A stretch of 64,000 bases of DNA from Bartonella birtlesii IBS 325 (GTDB lineage Bacteria; Pseudomonadota; Alphaproteobacteria; Rhizobiales; Rhizobiaceae), in assembly GCF_000273375.1 (NCBI RefSeq), contig NZ_CM001557.1, positions 300,738 through 364,737 on the forward strand. Direction: 5' to 3'. The notes below the pieces were generated by a model. That model made no database searches, was not told where the DNA came from, and worked only from the letters and a program-made list of their open reading frames with translations. Positions 1-7,486 of this stretch are shown here, one piece after another. A program made the position numbers and the translations under genes. The stretch's first letter is position 1. Every line of letters begins with the position of its first letter.

Positions 1-356
1 TTTAGGATTTTAACCTCTGTAAAACAAAGAGCAATTTTACAACTCATCGCTGATCAGAATGAAAGTTTTTAATATCATTACGCGCCCCACAGGCTCTGTA
101 TATCTACATTCATACGCTATTTTTAGAAGCAACCATCAAAAAGCAATGCCTGAAAATTTATTTGGTCAATCTGGACATAGTGCCTACCGCATCATTTTAT
201 TTCGTATGTTAAGTATAAGCTGTAAGTACTCTTGGAAAGGATAGTAGTTTTAAAAAACCAATGAAAAAATACAGCTTGATTGGAAATCGGCATGTTGTTA
301 TAGTCATGAATAAAGATGTTCTCCTAATGTAAGAGGTTTTTCAGGAGAATGTAATA
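1..356. other. Left edge of window, no supported gene
   Basis: I see no convincing gene here. A 61-codon open frame (59-244, +) has no clear ribosome site and resembles nothing I recognise. An AGGAG sequence at 343-347 belongs to the next gene. Because the next gene looks like a conjugation gene, this stretch may be the decayed end of a transfer cluster that continues to the left, but nothing in the sequence proves it. Confidence 0.3.
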
Positions 357-776
357 ATGAGGGGAAATAAAATGTTAAAATATTTGTTGCTGCCACCGCT
401 TGTGTTAGCAGCGGGTTGTGCATCTGTAGGTGTTTATTCATCAAGTTATGTTGGTCAAGGTATTACAAAGAATACCGCAAAATTCATCGCTAATGATTAC
501 ATTCGCAATATCAAAAGACCTTTACCACCAGCTAAAACAACCGTTATTATACAGAAAAATAACGTTGAAGACAACTTTACTCCTTTATTTGTTGATCTGT
601 TAAAACGAGCTGGATATCGCGTGATCTATACAGATCAACCCCAAAAACAGCAAAACATGGGTGTAAGTTTGCTTTACAGACTAACGCCACAGAATGATGG
701 ACGTATAATGTCCGTTCTTCAGTATAATTGGTCTGGAGATCCAAGTTATTATATACGTATTTATGAAAATAAATAA
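357..776 (+). CDS. TrbH-like conjugal transfer lipoprotein (putative)
   Basis: This is a small secreted lipoprotein of 139 residues. A short basic start is followed by a hydrophobic stretch ending in the lipobox LAAGC, so the mature protein should be lipidated on the cysteine at residue 21 and anchored in a membrane. The mature part, with a segment starting TAKFIANDYI and an alternating beta-like stretch around TTVIIQKN, resembles TrbH, the small lipoprotein of Trb-type mating-pair formation systems. That assignment is by eye only. Two starts fit: 357 with AGGAG nine bases upstream, or 372 (MLKYLL) with GAGGGG seven bases upstream. No other trb gene is visible in the window, so it is either the last gene of a cluster to the left or an orphan. 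It could instead be an unrelated small lipoprotein. Confidence 0.45.
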   Translation: MRGNKMLKYLLLPPLVLAAGCASVGVYSSSYVGQGITKNTAKFIANDYIRNIKRPLPPAKTTVIIQKNNVEDNFTPLFVDLLKRAGYRVIYTDQPQKQQNMGVSLLYRLTPQNDGRIMSVLQYNWSGDPSYYIRIYENK

Positions 777-893
777 ATCCCCCTGTTTAATAACGTAAAG
801 ATCTAAAAGCTCTTGCGAAAGATAAAGAGAGTTACGCCTCAATAAAAACTCTTGTTTTTTAGCCAGAGTGCATAAATTTTGCTATATCTTGTA

Positions 894-910
894 ACGATAC
901 AAAGTATCGT
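894..910. promoter_or_regulatory. Short perfect inverted repeat, possible operator
   Basis: The arms ACGATAC and GTATCGT are perfect complements separated by three A residues. This could be an operator or a small hairpin. No intact regulator or target gene lies next to it, so the role is unknown. Confidence 0.25.
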
Positions 911-1090
911 AATTTATGGCTTTAAAAACAATAAAAAACTCCACACTTCAGCGAGCTAGTGCGTGGAAGTGTGGTCCACCTGTGGCTACAGCAGCTAAAT
1001 AGCTTGCTATATCTCGTATTGCTTGTTTAGGGTATTGGTAAAAGTCCAATATCTTGAGAGGTTTTTATTTTGCGCTATTTTCTCAACATT

Positions 1091-1160
1091 CAAAAACATC
1101 CCCAAAAACATCCCCAAAAACATCCCCAAAAACATCCCCAAAGACATCGCCAAAGACATT
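1091..1160. repeat. 12-bp tandem repeat, about 5.8 units
   Basis: The unit CAAAAACATCCC occurs four times perfectly (1091-1138) and then twice in a diverged form with G in place of A (1139-1160). The unit length is a multiple of three, and one frame gives a repeated Lys-Asn-Ile-Pro peptide that drifts to Lys-Asp-Ile-Ala and ends at a stop just after the array. That frame has no ATG start, only a possible TTG at 1035, so I do not call a gene. It is not a CRISPR: there are no spacers. Confidence 0.8.
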
Positions 1161-1703
1161 TATTAACAATACCATCATCAATATTTCAGCGTAATTTGGT
1201 AGAGCTAAAAGCAACTCCAATAATTGCCTAACATGTCGACAAAGGTTAATATCTTATTAATTCAAATTTTATTTTTAATAAAAAATGCGTTGAATTTTCT
1301 ATTCACGTTAGTCGTAAAGGATAATATGGTAAAGAATGTTATTTTTACTCTTTTGAAAATATTTTCTTTTCCACGAAGTAGAATTTTATACGAAAGCAAT
1401 CTGCCCCTTTGGGTAGATTTTATCAAAGAAGAACTGGCAAAACAAAGTACTCATATAAAACTATGCGCCCTTTTTTCGCCTTATTCAATGAGCAAAGCAG
1501 CAAAACGAGATGATACAAGCCTCACTTTGTTCAAAGGCAAAGCAAATTTCGTACCCCATCACACTGTATGATGTCAGATTTGTTAAAGCTACCTGTTTTA
1601 TGTTGCATTTTTGCTCCTTTGTTAACTTATAATTTAGTGCTTTATTATACCTTATGTTATAATATTTGATACTCTGCAAAAAATACAAAAATATGTATCA
1701 TAA

Positions 1704-1847
1704 TCTGAAATAGTACTTTTAGGTTATGCGAGAGTATCAACCAATCAACAAAAGCTAGCGCTTCAAATTGCTAAACTTAAAAATGCTAGAGTGCGCGAAA
1801 TTATTTATACAATCATATGCGCACATATGCGCAATAGTAGCAAATGA
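1704..1847 (+). pseudogene. Serine resolvase/invertase N-terminal fragment (headless remnant)
   Basis: In the frame that passes through 1722, the translation after a stop at 1701 reads LLGYARVSTNQQ, then KLALQIAKLKNARVREIIYT, and stops at TGA 1845. The block G-Y-A-R-V-S-T-x-x-Q is the hallmark of the catalytic N-terminus of small serine recombinases (resolvase/invertase family); its serine is the nucleophile that attacks DNA. There is no start codon in frame, and only about 40 residues of a protein normally near 190 remain, so the gene is dead. It marks this region as former transposon, plasmid or integrative-element DNA. It overlaps the upstream part of a longer open frame on the same strand, which argues that the next gene begins only at 1876. 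Confidence 0.75.
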
Positions 1848-1875
1848 TTTGGTTAAGTATGGCAATAACAAATCT

Positions 1876-2187
1876 ATGATAAGTAGCTTTAAGACAGCGT
1901 TAACTGAGATTGATCCTATTAGGAAGCATGTGGCGTTTGTAGAAAATTCTGAGAAATATCAGGTGATAAATAGGGGGCATAGTTTATCAAAGCACCGCAA
2001 AGGTGGTTTACCTTATGATGAAGCGCGAAAAGCAATGTTTTCTCATTATACACGACTAGGAAATCTCGACAAAGCCCGTTTAACAACGGTTGAAAAAGCA
2101 ATTATTGATACACGTCGTAACAATATGAAGGTGATGCGCAAGCTCTACGAAAAAATGCAAGGCAAACCGATACCAAAAATTTTATAA
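1876..2187 (+). CDS. Hypothetical protein, accessory region
   Basis: This encodes a charged protein of 103 residues that I do not recognise. It starts MISSFKTALTEIDPIRKHV and has a basic C-terminus with a conspicuous block KHRKGGLPYDEARKAM. No signal peptide or membrane segment is visible. The frame stays open upstream to a TTG at 1768, but that part overlaps the resolvase remnant in another frame, so ATG 1876 is the better start although no good ribosome site precedes it. The basic, helical composition and the neighbours (resolvase fragment, toxin-antitoxin genes) suggest a plasmid- or element-borne protein. It may itself be the shortened remainder of a longer gene. Confidence 0.4.
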   Translation: MISSFKTALTEIDPIRKHVAFVENSEKYQVINRGHSLSKHRKGGLPYDEARKAMFSHYTRLGNLDKARLTTVEKAIIDTRRNNMKVMRKLYEKMQGKPIPKIL

Positions 2188-2406
2188 AATGAAAGCCGCA
2201 TCTTCAAATGACATGACTTTCTTTACTTTTAAAAATCAAGCACTTCACGCGTCTTTATTGATGTTGCTTTGTTTTCAACAATTTTTGCAACATTATCATC
2301 TTCATAAACATTTATTCATATAACTCTTTTTTTAAAAGTAATTGAATTTTACATTACTTTTATTATATATATTCAATAGTTATACTTATAGTAAGAGGAT
2401 TTTTCT

Positions 2407-2658
2407 ATGCATTCATTAACTATTACAGCGAAAGGACAAGTTACACTGAAGCGGGATTTACTACAGCACCTTGGGGTTAAACCAGGTGAGAAAATCGAAT
2501 TTGACAAATTACCAAATGGTGAACTTCGTATAAAAGCAGCACAACCTACACGCACAATTGATAGCTTCATTGGACGATTTGCTGGAAAAGTAAAAAAAAC
2601 ACTGACTATTGAAGAAATGAATGAAATTGCTGCCTCTAGTTGGGCAGGGAAAAAATGA
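2407..2658 (+). CDS. AbrB/SpoVT-type antitoxin (VapB-like)
   Basis: This is an 83-residue protein with the swapped-hairpin AbrB DNA-binding fold at its start: the TITAKGQVTLKRDLLQHLGVK stretch continuing with PGEKIEF is the classic AbrB pattern. Such proteins bind their own promoter and neutralise a partner toxin through the C-terminal tail, here a Lys-rich stretch followed by TIEEMNEI. An AAGAGGA ribosome site (2393-2399) lies seven bases before the ATG, and a TATACT box at 2381 could be a -10 element. The stop codon overlaps the start of the next gene (ATGA), so antitoxin and toxin are translationally coupled. Both genes look complete, unlike the other toxin-antitoxin pair 600 bases downstream. 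Confidence 0.85.
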   Translation: MHSLTITAKGQVTLKRDLLQHLGVKPGEKIEFDKLPNGELRIKAAQPTRTIDSFIGRFAGKVKKTLTIEEMNEIAASSWAGKK

Positions 2659-3053
2659 AGATTTCTGTAGATACAAATGTTTTAGCTCGTGCTGTTTTAC
2701 AAGACGATAAAAGGCAGGGCAAGGTGGCAAGCAAGATTTTAAGAGAAGCTTCTCTAATAGCTATTTCTTTGCCTTGTTTATGCGAACTTGTTTGGATACT
2801 TCGTCGAGGTGCAAAATTATCAAAAGAAGATATAGCTGGAATGTTACATGATCTGCTAGCAACCAGTAATATAGTAATGAATAGACCAGCTGTTAAAGCA
2901 GGGCTTGCTATCCTTGAGGCTGGTGGAGATTTTGCTGATGGTATCATATCCTACGGGGGAAATTGGCTAGGCGGTGAAACCTTTGTTTCATTTGATAAAT
3001 TAGCAATTGAACTATTAACAAAAAACGGACAATCTACAAAACTTCTTTCTTAA
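2655..3053 (+). CDS. PIN-domain ribonuclease toxin (VapC family)
   Basis: This encodes a 132-residue PIN-domain protein, the expected length for a VapC toxin. The acidic residues that bind the catalytic metal are all present: Asp6 in the opening VDTN motif, Glu44 in CELVW, Asp95 in FADGII and Asp114 in SFDKLA. VapC toxins are metal-dependent ribonucleases, often cutting initiator tRNA or rRNA, and are held inactive by the partner antitoxin. The start is ATG 2655, which overlaps the antitoxin stop by the ATGA arrangement; a TTG start at 2640 would give five more residues but is unneeded. With the complete catalytic set and intact operon this is probably a functional module surviving in an otherwise decayed island. 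The actual RNA target cannot be told from sequence. Confidence 0.85.
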   Translation: MKISVDTNVLARAVLQDDKRQGKVASKILREASLIAISLPCLCELVWILRRGAKLSKEDIAGMLHDLLATSNIVMNRPAVKAGLAILEAGGDFADGIISYGGNWLGGETFVSFDKLAIELLTKNGQSTKLLS

Positions 3054-3227
3054 TGAATAATTTAAGGCCTCCCTATATTGCATTTTTTGTATCCCTCAAT
3101 TTCAACATGAAGAGAATGACCTTTATTGCGTGAAATCTCAATATCTATGGCTTTTTTAGCATATTCAAAGCAATTATTGAATAAATAATAAAATCTTTTA
3201 TATTGTAACAGATTACATGGTGGCAAA

Positions 3228-3508
3228 ATAGTTGAAACAACATTCACATTTCGCCTTGATGATGTCTTAAAAAGTGAATTTTCTAAAGCTGCAAAAGCAT
3301 ATGAGAGATCTGATGCACAACTCCTACAAGGTTATATGCGTGATATTATAAGAGAACAAAAGAAAAAAATACGTATGATTTATGGTTTAGGGAGCAAATC
3401 CAGCTTGGTATTAGTTCCGCTAATGCTGGTGATGTAATATCTGCTGAAGAAGTTGAAGCAGAAGCGGCGGTGTGGCGCCTTGAAACACAACGTAAGCTAA
3501 TAAGTTAA
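3228..3508 (+). pseudogene. Broken ribbon-helix-helix antitoxin (ParD/CopG-like)
   Basis: The translation from 3231 reads VETTFTFRLDDVLKSEF and continues through AYERSDAQLLQGYMRDI, which is the ribbon-helix-helix DNA-binding start of a CopG/ParD-like antitoxin. A frame change near 3377 is then needed to read on into YDLWFREQIQLGISSANAG and a Glu/Ala-rich tail ending at TAA 3506. At the expected start the codon is ATA, so the initiation codon seems to be lost as well. With a missing start and a frameshift the gene is very likely dead. Its stop lies four bases before the ATG of the equally broken toxin gene, which preserves the operon order antitoxin-toxin. Confidence 0.7.
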
Positions 3509-3512
3509 CTTT

Positions 3513-3780
3513 ATGAAGCTAATTTGGACGCGTATAGCGCACTTTGATCGTCAGAAAATACGTGAATATATAGCACAAGATAACTCTTCTGCCGCTCTAG
3601 CATTTGATAAATTTTTATCTAAAAAAGAGAAAGCTTGCTAAATTTCCTACTCTTGGTCGTCTTTGTAGAGTTGTAAATACACGTGAACTTGTCATTCATA
3701 CAAATTATATTGTGGTTTATGATCTTTCAAATGATGTTGTACGTAAGGCAAAAATTCACTTAATCAACTGTATTTTTATT
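3513..3780 (+). pseudogene. Broken RelE/ParE-family toxin
   Basis: From ATG 3513 the frame reads MKLIWTRIAHFDRQKIREYI and AQDNSSAALAFDKFL, the usual start of a ParE-type toxin, then stops at 3639. The remaining half is found one frame over: KLAKFPTLGRLCRVVNTREL followed by VIHTNYIVVYDL, the conserved core of the family. The break lies in the A6 run near 3620-3626. After about 3765 the similarity fades. ParE toxins poison DNA gyrase and RelE relatives cut mRNA; this copy should make neither. The matching antitoxin upstream is also broken, as expected if both lost selection together. Confidence 0.75.
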
Positions 3781-3909
3781 TTCCAATCTCCTGAAATTAT
3801 TTTACTGGTAAGCGAATATTTTGGTTATATACGCAACGATCAATATGGATTTGAAAGCCCTAAAGTTTGAACATGAAAATCGAACCCGCTTTGCGGTAAC
3901 TCCCGGAAT

Positions 3910-4240
3910 ATCAATGCGAGAGCGCTCGCTATCAGGGAGAACCTTGAAGGGCAAGATAAAATTCAACATTCCTATGATATTTCTGTAGGCAAAAAAATTC
4001 AATTGAAAAGAGAAATCTCAAGAATGTCTCAAAAAGAGTTAGGCACCCTTTTAGGCACAACTTTCCAACAAGTTCAAAAATACGAAAAAGAAATAAATCG
4101 TGTAAGTACAGACAGAAGAAAATATTTTGCACGCATATGACGAAGGAACATCTAGTAAAGATGAACATCAACTCCTGAAAAGTTTTAGAGAACTCAAATC
4201 TAAAAAACAAAAGACAATTTTGTGCTTAATTTCTAATTAG
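3910..4240 (+). pseudogene. Broken XRE/HTH-family transcription regulator
   Basis: One frame reads SVGKKIQLKREISRMSQKEL, then GTLLGTTFQQVQKYEKEINR, which is a complete helix-turn-helix of the XRE family with the FQQVQKYEKG-like recognition helix common in alphaproteobacterial regulators. It stops at TGA 4138. The usual C-terminal tail is in the next frame, EGTSSKDEHQLLKSFRELKS through to the TAG at 4238. A frameshift near 4120-4140 therefore splits the gene. Upstream, the same frame runs back to about 3910 without a convincing start. Such regulators often control prophages or toxin-antitoxin genes, which fits this island. Confidence 0.7.
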
Positions 4241-4421
4241 AATAAAAAATTTTAAATACCTTACTTACTAAATAATAAGTCATCATATATGTCCCTTGAT
4301 AAAGCAGTAAAGTCAAGTGTACATTTATAGTCTTTTTTCACAGGGATAACCCTCTAGCCCTGCTTGAAATGGTAAAAGAAAAATGTGAAAATTCTTAGAC
4401 TATGAGGAGGAGGAAACATCC

Positions 4422-5471
4422 ATGATACAAAGAAGCATGAAACTGCTTATCGTAGGAATGTTTTGCTTTGTCAGTACTGTCATTGATGCAAATTCCACCG
4501 AAATGACTGAAGAATCCTCAGATCTTGAACGTTCTTTGAATACGATTCAATCCCCTTCAAACACACAAGAATCTTTCCACCCCTTACAAGCTGGCGAATA
4601 TGATCAAGCCTATGACTATTACATCCAAGGCTATTATTTGAAAGCTTTTCGTGAGGCACTGCGGCGTGCTGAACAAAATGATCCCTTTGCCCAAACTCTG
4701 CTTGCTCGAATTTACTTAGAAGGATGCGCCGTTCCCATAGATGGTGCACGTGCAGCTTTGTGGTTTGGGCGTGCCGCAAAACAAGGCGAACCCCAAGCGC
4801 AATTGCGCTATGGTCTCATGTTATTTGATGGCAATTTTATTTCCCAAAACCAAGAGTTAGGGGAACAATTTATTCGCAAAGCTGTAGATGCTAAAGTAAA
4901 AGAGGCCTATTTTTATTATGGAGAATTGCTGCTTTATAAAGCTGCACGAGAAAAACAAATTCTTGCTGGTGTTACTTCACAAAGTCGCGAAAATGAAGCA
5001 ATCGAACAAGCCTTAAAATGGTTTTTAAAAGGTGCCGCTCTTGGTGACTCTGAAGCTGCTTTTTCTGCAGCAAAAATTCTCTCATTAGGAACCCTAACAC
5101 GACCAAAGGACGATCACAATGCACGCAAACTCATGGAAGTTGCTGCACAAAACAAACATTCCGCCGCACAAATTTTGCTGGCACAATGGCTCGTACAAGG
5201 CCGTGGCGGAGAAACAGATTACCCACGTGCTTTTCATTTACTCCTCAACAATGCCAGAAATATGATAGCACCAGCACAGGTTTCTCTTGCCAGGCTTTAC
5301 CGCGATGGAATAGGCACAAAAGGCGATATGATCAAAGCAGCAGCATGGTATATGCTCGCACAGCAAGCACACATACAGGCCCCTGATCTTGAACTCATGC
5401 TTGAAGGGATGGATAAAACACAATTGGAAAAAGCACGCAAAGAAGCCGCAAATCTTCTTACGATTTTTTAA
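4422..5471 (+). CDS. Secreted Sel1-repeat protein
   Basis: This is a 349-residue protein with an N-terminal signal peptide (MKLLIVGMFCFVSTVIDANS, counting from the inner methionine) followed by several Sel1-like helical repeats. Clear repeat cores are the stretch AQTLLARIYLEG, ALWFGRAAKQGEPQAQLRYG, ALKWFLKGAALGDSEAAF, and AQVSLARLYRDGIGTKGD. Sel1 repeats are about 36-residue helix pairs that act as protein-binding scaffolds, often in the periplasm or in envelope signalling. A strong GAGGAGG site precedes ATG 4422; ATG 4437 would give a more typical signal peptide. It stands alone between the accessory island and efp. A decayed second copy of its 3' end follows directly downstream. The exact partner is not deducible. 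Confidence 0.8.
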   Translation: MIQRSMKLLIVGMFCFVSTVIDANSTEMTEESSDLERSLNTIQSPSNTQESFHPLQAGEYDQAYDYYIQGYYLKAFREALRRAEQNDPFAQTLLARIYLEGCAVPIDGARAALWFGRAAKQGEPQAQLRYGLMLFDGNFISQNQELGEQFIRKAVDAKVKEAYFYYGELLLYKAAREKQILAGVTSQSRENEAIEQALKWFLKGAALGDSEAAFSAAKILSLGTLTRPKDDHNARKLMEVAAQNKHSAAQILLAQWLVQGRGGETDYPRAFHLLLNNARNMIAPAQVSLARLYRDGIGTKGDMIKAAAWYMLAQQAHIQAPDLELMLEGMDKTQLEKARKEAANLLTIF

Positions 5472-5485
5472 AATGCACCACCAAA

Positions 5486-5728
5486 ACAGGCTTCTCTTAC
5501 AACACCTTATCAGACAAGACTACATCAAGAAAGCAGAGGCACAAAAAGCCATAGAATAAAGAAAGCCGGATATGTTTGCACAGTAAGCAAACAATAAGCC
5601 TCTGATCTTAATGCTTGCAAGATAAGACAAAATATAATTAGCAAAAGCAAGCAAAGAAGCAGGAATGATATTCTTTGCCTTTAAAGAAGTAAAATCCCCA
5701 AAAAATCTTTACGCAAATTTTTAAAAAG
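5486..5728 (+). pseudogene. Decayed second copy of the Sel1-repeat gene 3' end
   Basis: The DNA behind the Sel1-repeat gene resembles the last 240 bases of that gene. Matching pieces in the same order are CAGGCTTCTCTTAC (gene: CAGGTTTCTCTTGC), GCACAGTAAGCA (gene: GCACAGCAAGCA), CCTCTGATCTT (gene: CCCCTGATCTT), AAGCAAGCAAAGAAGC (gene: AAGCACGCAAAGAAGC) and a final ACGCAAATTTTTAA (gene: ACGATTTTTTAA). Indels and stops have closed the frame. The simplest reading is an old tandem duplication that has been decaying since. From 5729 to the efp start at 6019 I see no further gene. Confidence 0.7.
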
Positions 5729-6018
5729 CTTGCGTCTGAACACTTTTTATGGTCTTGCAAAGAATTGAAAAGCAACAATCTTACAAAAGCTTTTCTTGCG
5801 GTACTGATCTAGACTTCTTTCTCTGCAAAAACCATGAGAAAGCTCCCCTAGACAGGGTAAGAGCAATATAATAGAGCATGCCACAAAGATCATAAGAAAG
5901 CCCACCTAAAACCACAAGGGGGCAAAAACAACAAAAGAGTACGCAACCAAGGATAACAAAGGATCGTTAGGGAAACAAACAGAGAGCTCTTTTGCAGGCA
6001 TAGAATTGGATAGAAACG

Positions 6019-6591
6019 ATGAAAATTAATGGCAATGAAATTCGCCCTGGGAATGTAATTGAACATCAAGGCAGCTTATGGGTTGCTGTAAAATGCAACG
6101 CTGTAAAACCAGGAAAAGGTGGTGCATTCAACCAAGTTGAAATGAAAAATTTGCTCGATGGTACAAAACTCAATGAACGCTTTCGTGCGGCTGAAACGGT
6201 AGAGCGGGTACGCCTTGAACAAAAAGATTTTACCTTTCTTTATCAACAAGGTGATGCTCTTGTTTTTATGGATTCAGAATCTTATGAACAATTGGAATTG
6301 CAAAAGGATTTTGTTGGTGAACGCGCTGCTTTCTTGCAAGATGGGATGACAGTGACCGTTGAACTCTATCAAGAAAAGCCTATTGGTATATCACTTCCTG
6401 ATCAGGTCACTGTAGCAATTGCTGAAGCAGATCCTGCCATCAAAGGGCAAACCGTCACATCTTCTTATAAACCTGCTATTCTTGAAAATGGTATTCGCAT
6501 CCTTGTACCACCTTTTATCAATACCGGTGAGCGTGTCATTGTCGACACCAACGAATTGACTTATTTGCGTCGTGCGAGTGATAAAGGATAA
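6019..6591 (+). CDS. efp: Elongation factor P
   Basis: This encodes EF-P (190 residues), a tRNA-shaped translation factor that binds between the ribosomal P and E sites and rescues ribosomes stalled on consecutive prolines. The N-terminal KOW-like domain contains the loop [12 protein letters not shown]; the lysine at residue 33 is the position that is modified by lysylation in many bacteria. Two OB-type domains follow, ending with the conserved stretch TGERVIVDT. The length is normal for the family. It sits 15 bases upstream of the inositol monophosphatase gene and probably shares its transcript. Confidence 0.97.
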   Translation: MKINGNEIRPGNVIEHQGSLWVAVKCNAVKPGKGGAFNQVEMKNLLDGTKLNERFRAAETVERVRLEQKDFTFLYQQGDALVFMDSESYEQLELQKDFVGERAAFLQDGMTVTVELYQEKPIGISLPDQVTVAIAEADPAIKGQTVTSSYKPAILENGIRILVPPFINTGERVIVDTNELTYLRRASDKG

Positions 6592-6606
6592 ATAAAGGAA
6601 GAAAAT

Positions 6607-7398
6607 ATGGCCCATTCTGCAATCATGAATGTCATGGTGCAAGCTGTAATGAAAGCTGGACGCTCACTCGTGCGTGATTACGGTGAAGTGCAAAATTTGC
6701 AAGTGTCTTTGAAAGGGCCAGCCGATTATGTAAGCCAAGCAGATCGCAAAGCCGAAAAGATTATTTTCAATGAATTAAGCAAAGCACGACCAAAATTCGG
6801 TTTTCTCATGGAAGAGTCTGAAGAAATCATTGGAGAAGATTCACAACATCGTTTCATTATCGATCCTTTAGATGGCACAACAAATTTTCTCCATGGCATT
6901 CCTTTTTTTGCAGTTTCCATTGCCTTAGAAAGACAAGGAAAAATCGTTGCTGGTGTGATTTATAATCCCGTGAATGATGAGTTATTTACCGCTGAACGCG
7001 GTGGGGGTGCTTTTTTTAATGACCGGCGCTGTCGCGTTTCTGCACGACGCAAATTGGAAGATTGTGTCATTGCAACGGGCATGCCGCATTTTGGTCGTCC
7101 AAATCATGGCGCATATCTTATCGAATTGCGCAATGTCATGGCTGAAGTTGCTGGTCTGCGCCGTTTTGGCGCTGCCGCCCTTGATTTGGCTTATGTCGCG
7201 GCTGGCCGAACAGATGGCTTTTGGGAAGACAATCTGCAAATTTGGGATATAGCTGCTGGAATACTGATGGTTCGCGAAGCCGGTGGTTTTGTCACAGATA
7301 AAGAAGGTGGTAGCGATATATTTCGCAAAAAAAATATCATCGCTGGCAATGAACTTATTCGCATGAAATTAGAAAAAACCCTCAAAAAAGGCATTTGA
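6607..7398 (+). CDS. suhB: Inositol monophosphatase family protein
   Basis: This is a 263-residue member of the inositol monophosphatase/SuhB family. The Mg-binding residues are visible: Glu70 in the MEESEE segment, the IDPLDGTTNF motif with Asp86 and Asp89, and the second signature WDIAAGILMVREAGG near residue 214. Such enzymes hydrolyse inositol-1-phosphate and related sugar phosphates; in E. coli SuhB also takes part in rRNA transcription antitermination. The start ATG 6607 has an AAGGAAG site. The gene is likely cotranscribed with efp. The substrate in this organism cannot be fixed from sequence. Confidence 0.93.
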   Translation: MAHSAIMNVMVQAVMKAGRSLVRDYGEVQNLQVSLKGPADYVSQADRKAEKIIFNELSKARPKFGFLMEESEEIIGEDSQHRFIIDPLDGTTNFLHGIPFFAVSIALERQGKIVAGVIYNPVNDELFTAERGGGAFFNDRRCRVSARRKLEDCVIATGMPHFGRPNHGAYLIELRNVMAEVAGLRRFGAAALDLAYVAAGRTDGFWEDNLQIWDIAAGILMVREAGGFVTDKEGGSDIFRKKNIIAGNELIRMKLEKTLKKGI

Positions 7399-7486
7399 GA
7401 AAAAGAAGTAAGGCTGTAAACGCTGCCTTCAGTTTTCTCAAGACCAATAACGATAATTCGTATAATGCTGATTTTATACCAATTCC

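Larger units (their letters stand above)
777..1703. other. Long non-coding stretch with repeats, probably decayed mobile DNA
   Basis: No supported gene lies in these roughly 900 bases. The stretch holds a short perfect inverted repeat (894-910), a 12-base tandem repeat (1091-1160), and a direct repeat in which the sequence TTGCTATATCT at 879 recurs at 1003. An open frame at 1224-1571 (+) would have to start at TTG or at ATG 1233 without a ribosome site, and has no recognisable domain. I read the whole stretch as eroded accessory DNA. Confidence 0.4.

Noticed and set aside
1091..1160. Repeat array as a possible CRISPR
   Set aside because: The units are 12 bases long and directly adjacent with no spacers, and no cas gene is present.
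1224..1571. 115-codon open frame in the accessory island
   Set aside because: It needs a TTG start or a late ATG without ribosome site, and the translation resembles no family and is A+T-driven.
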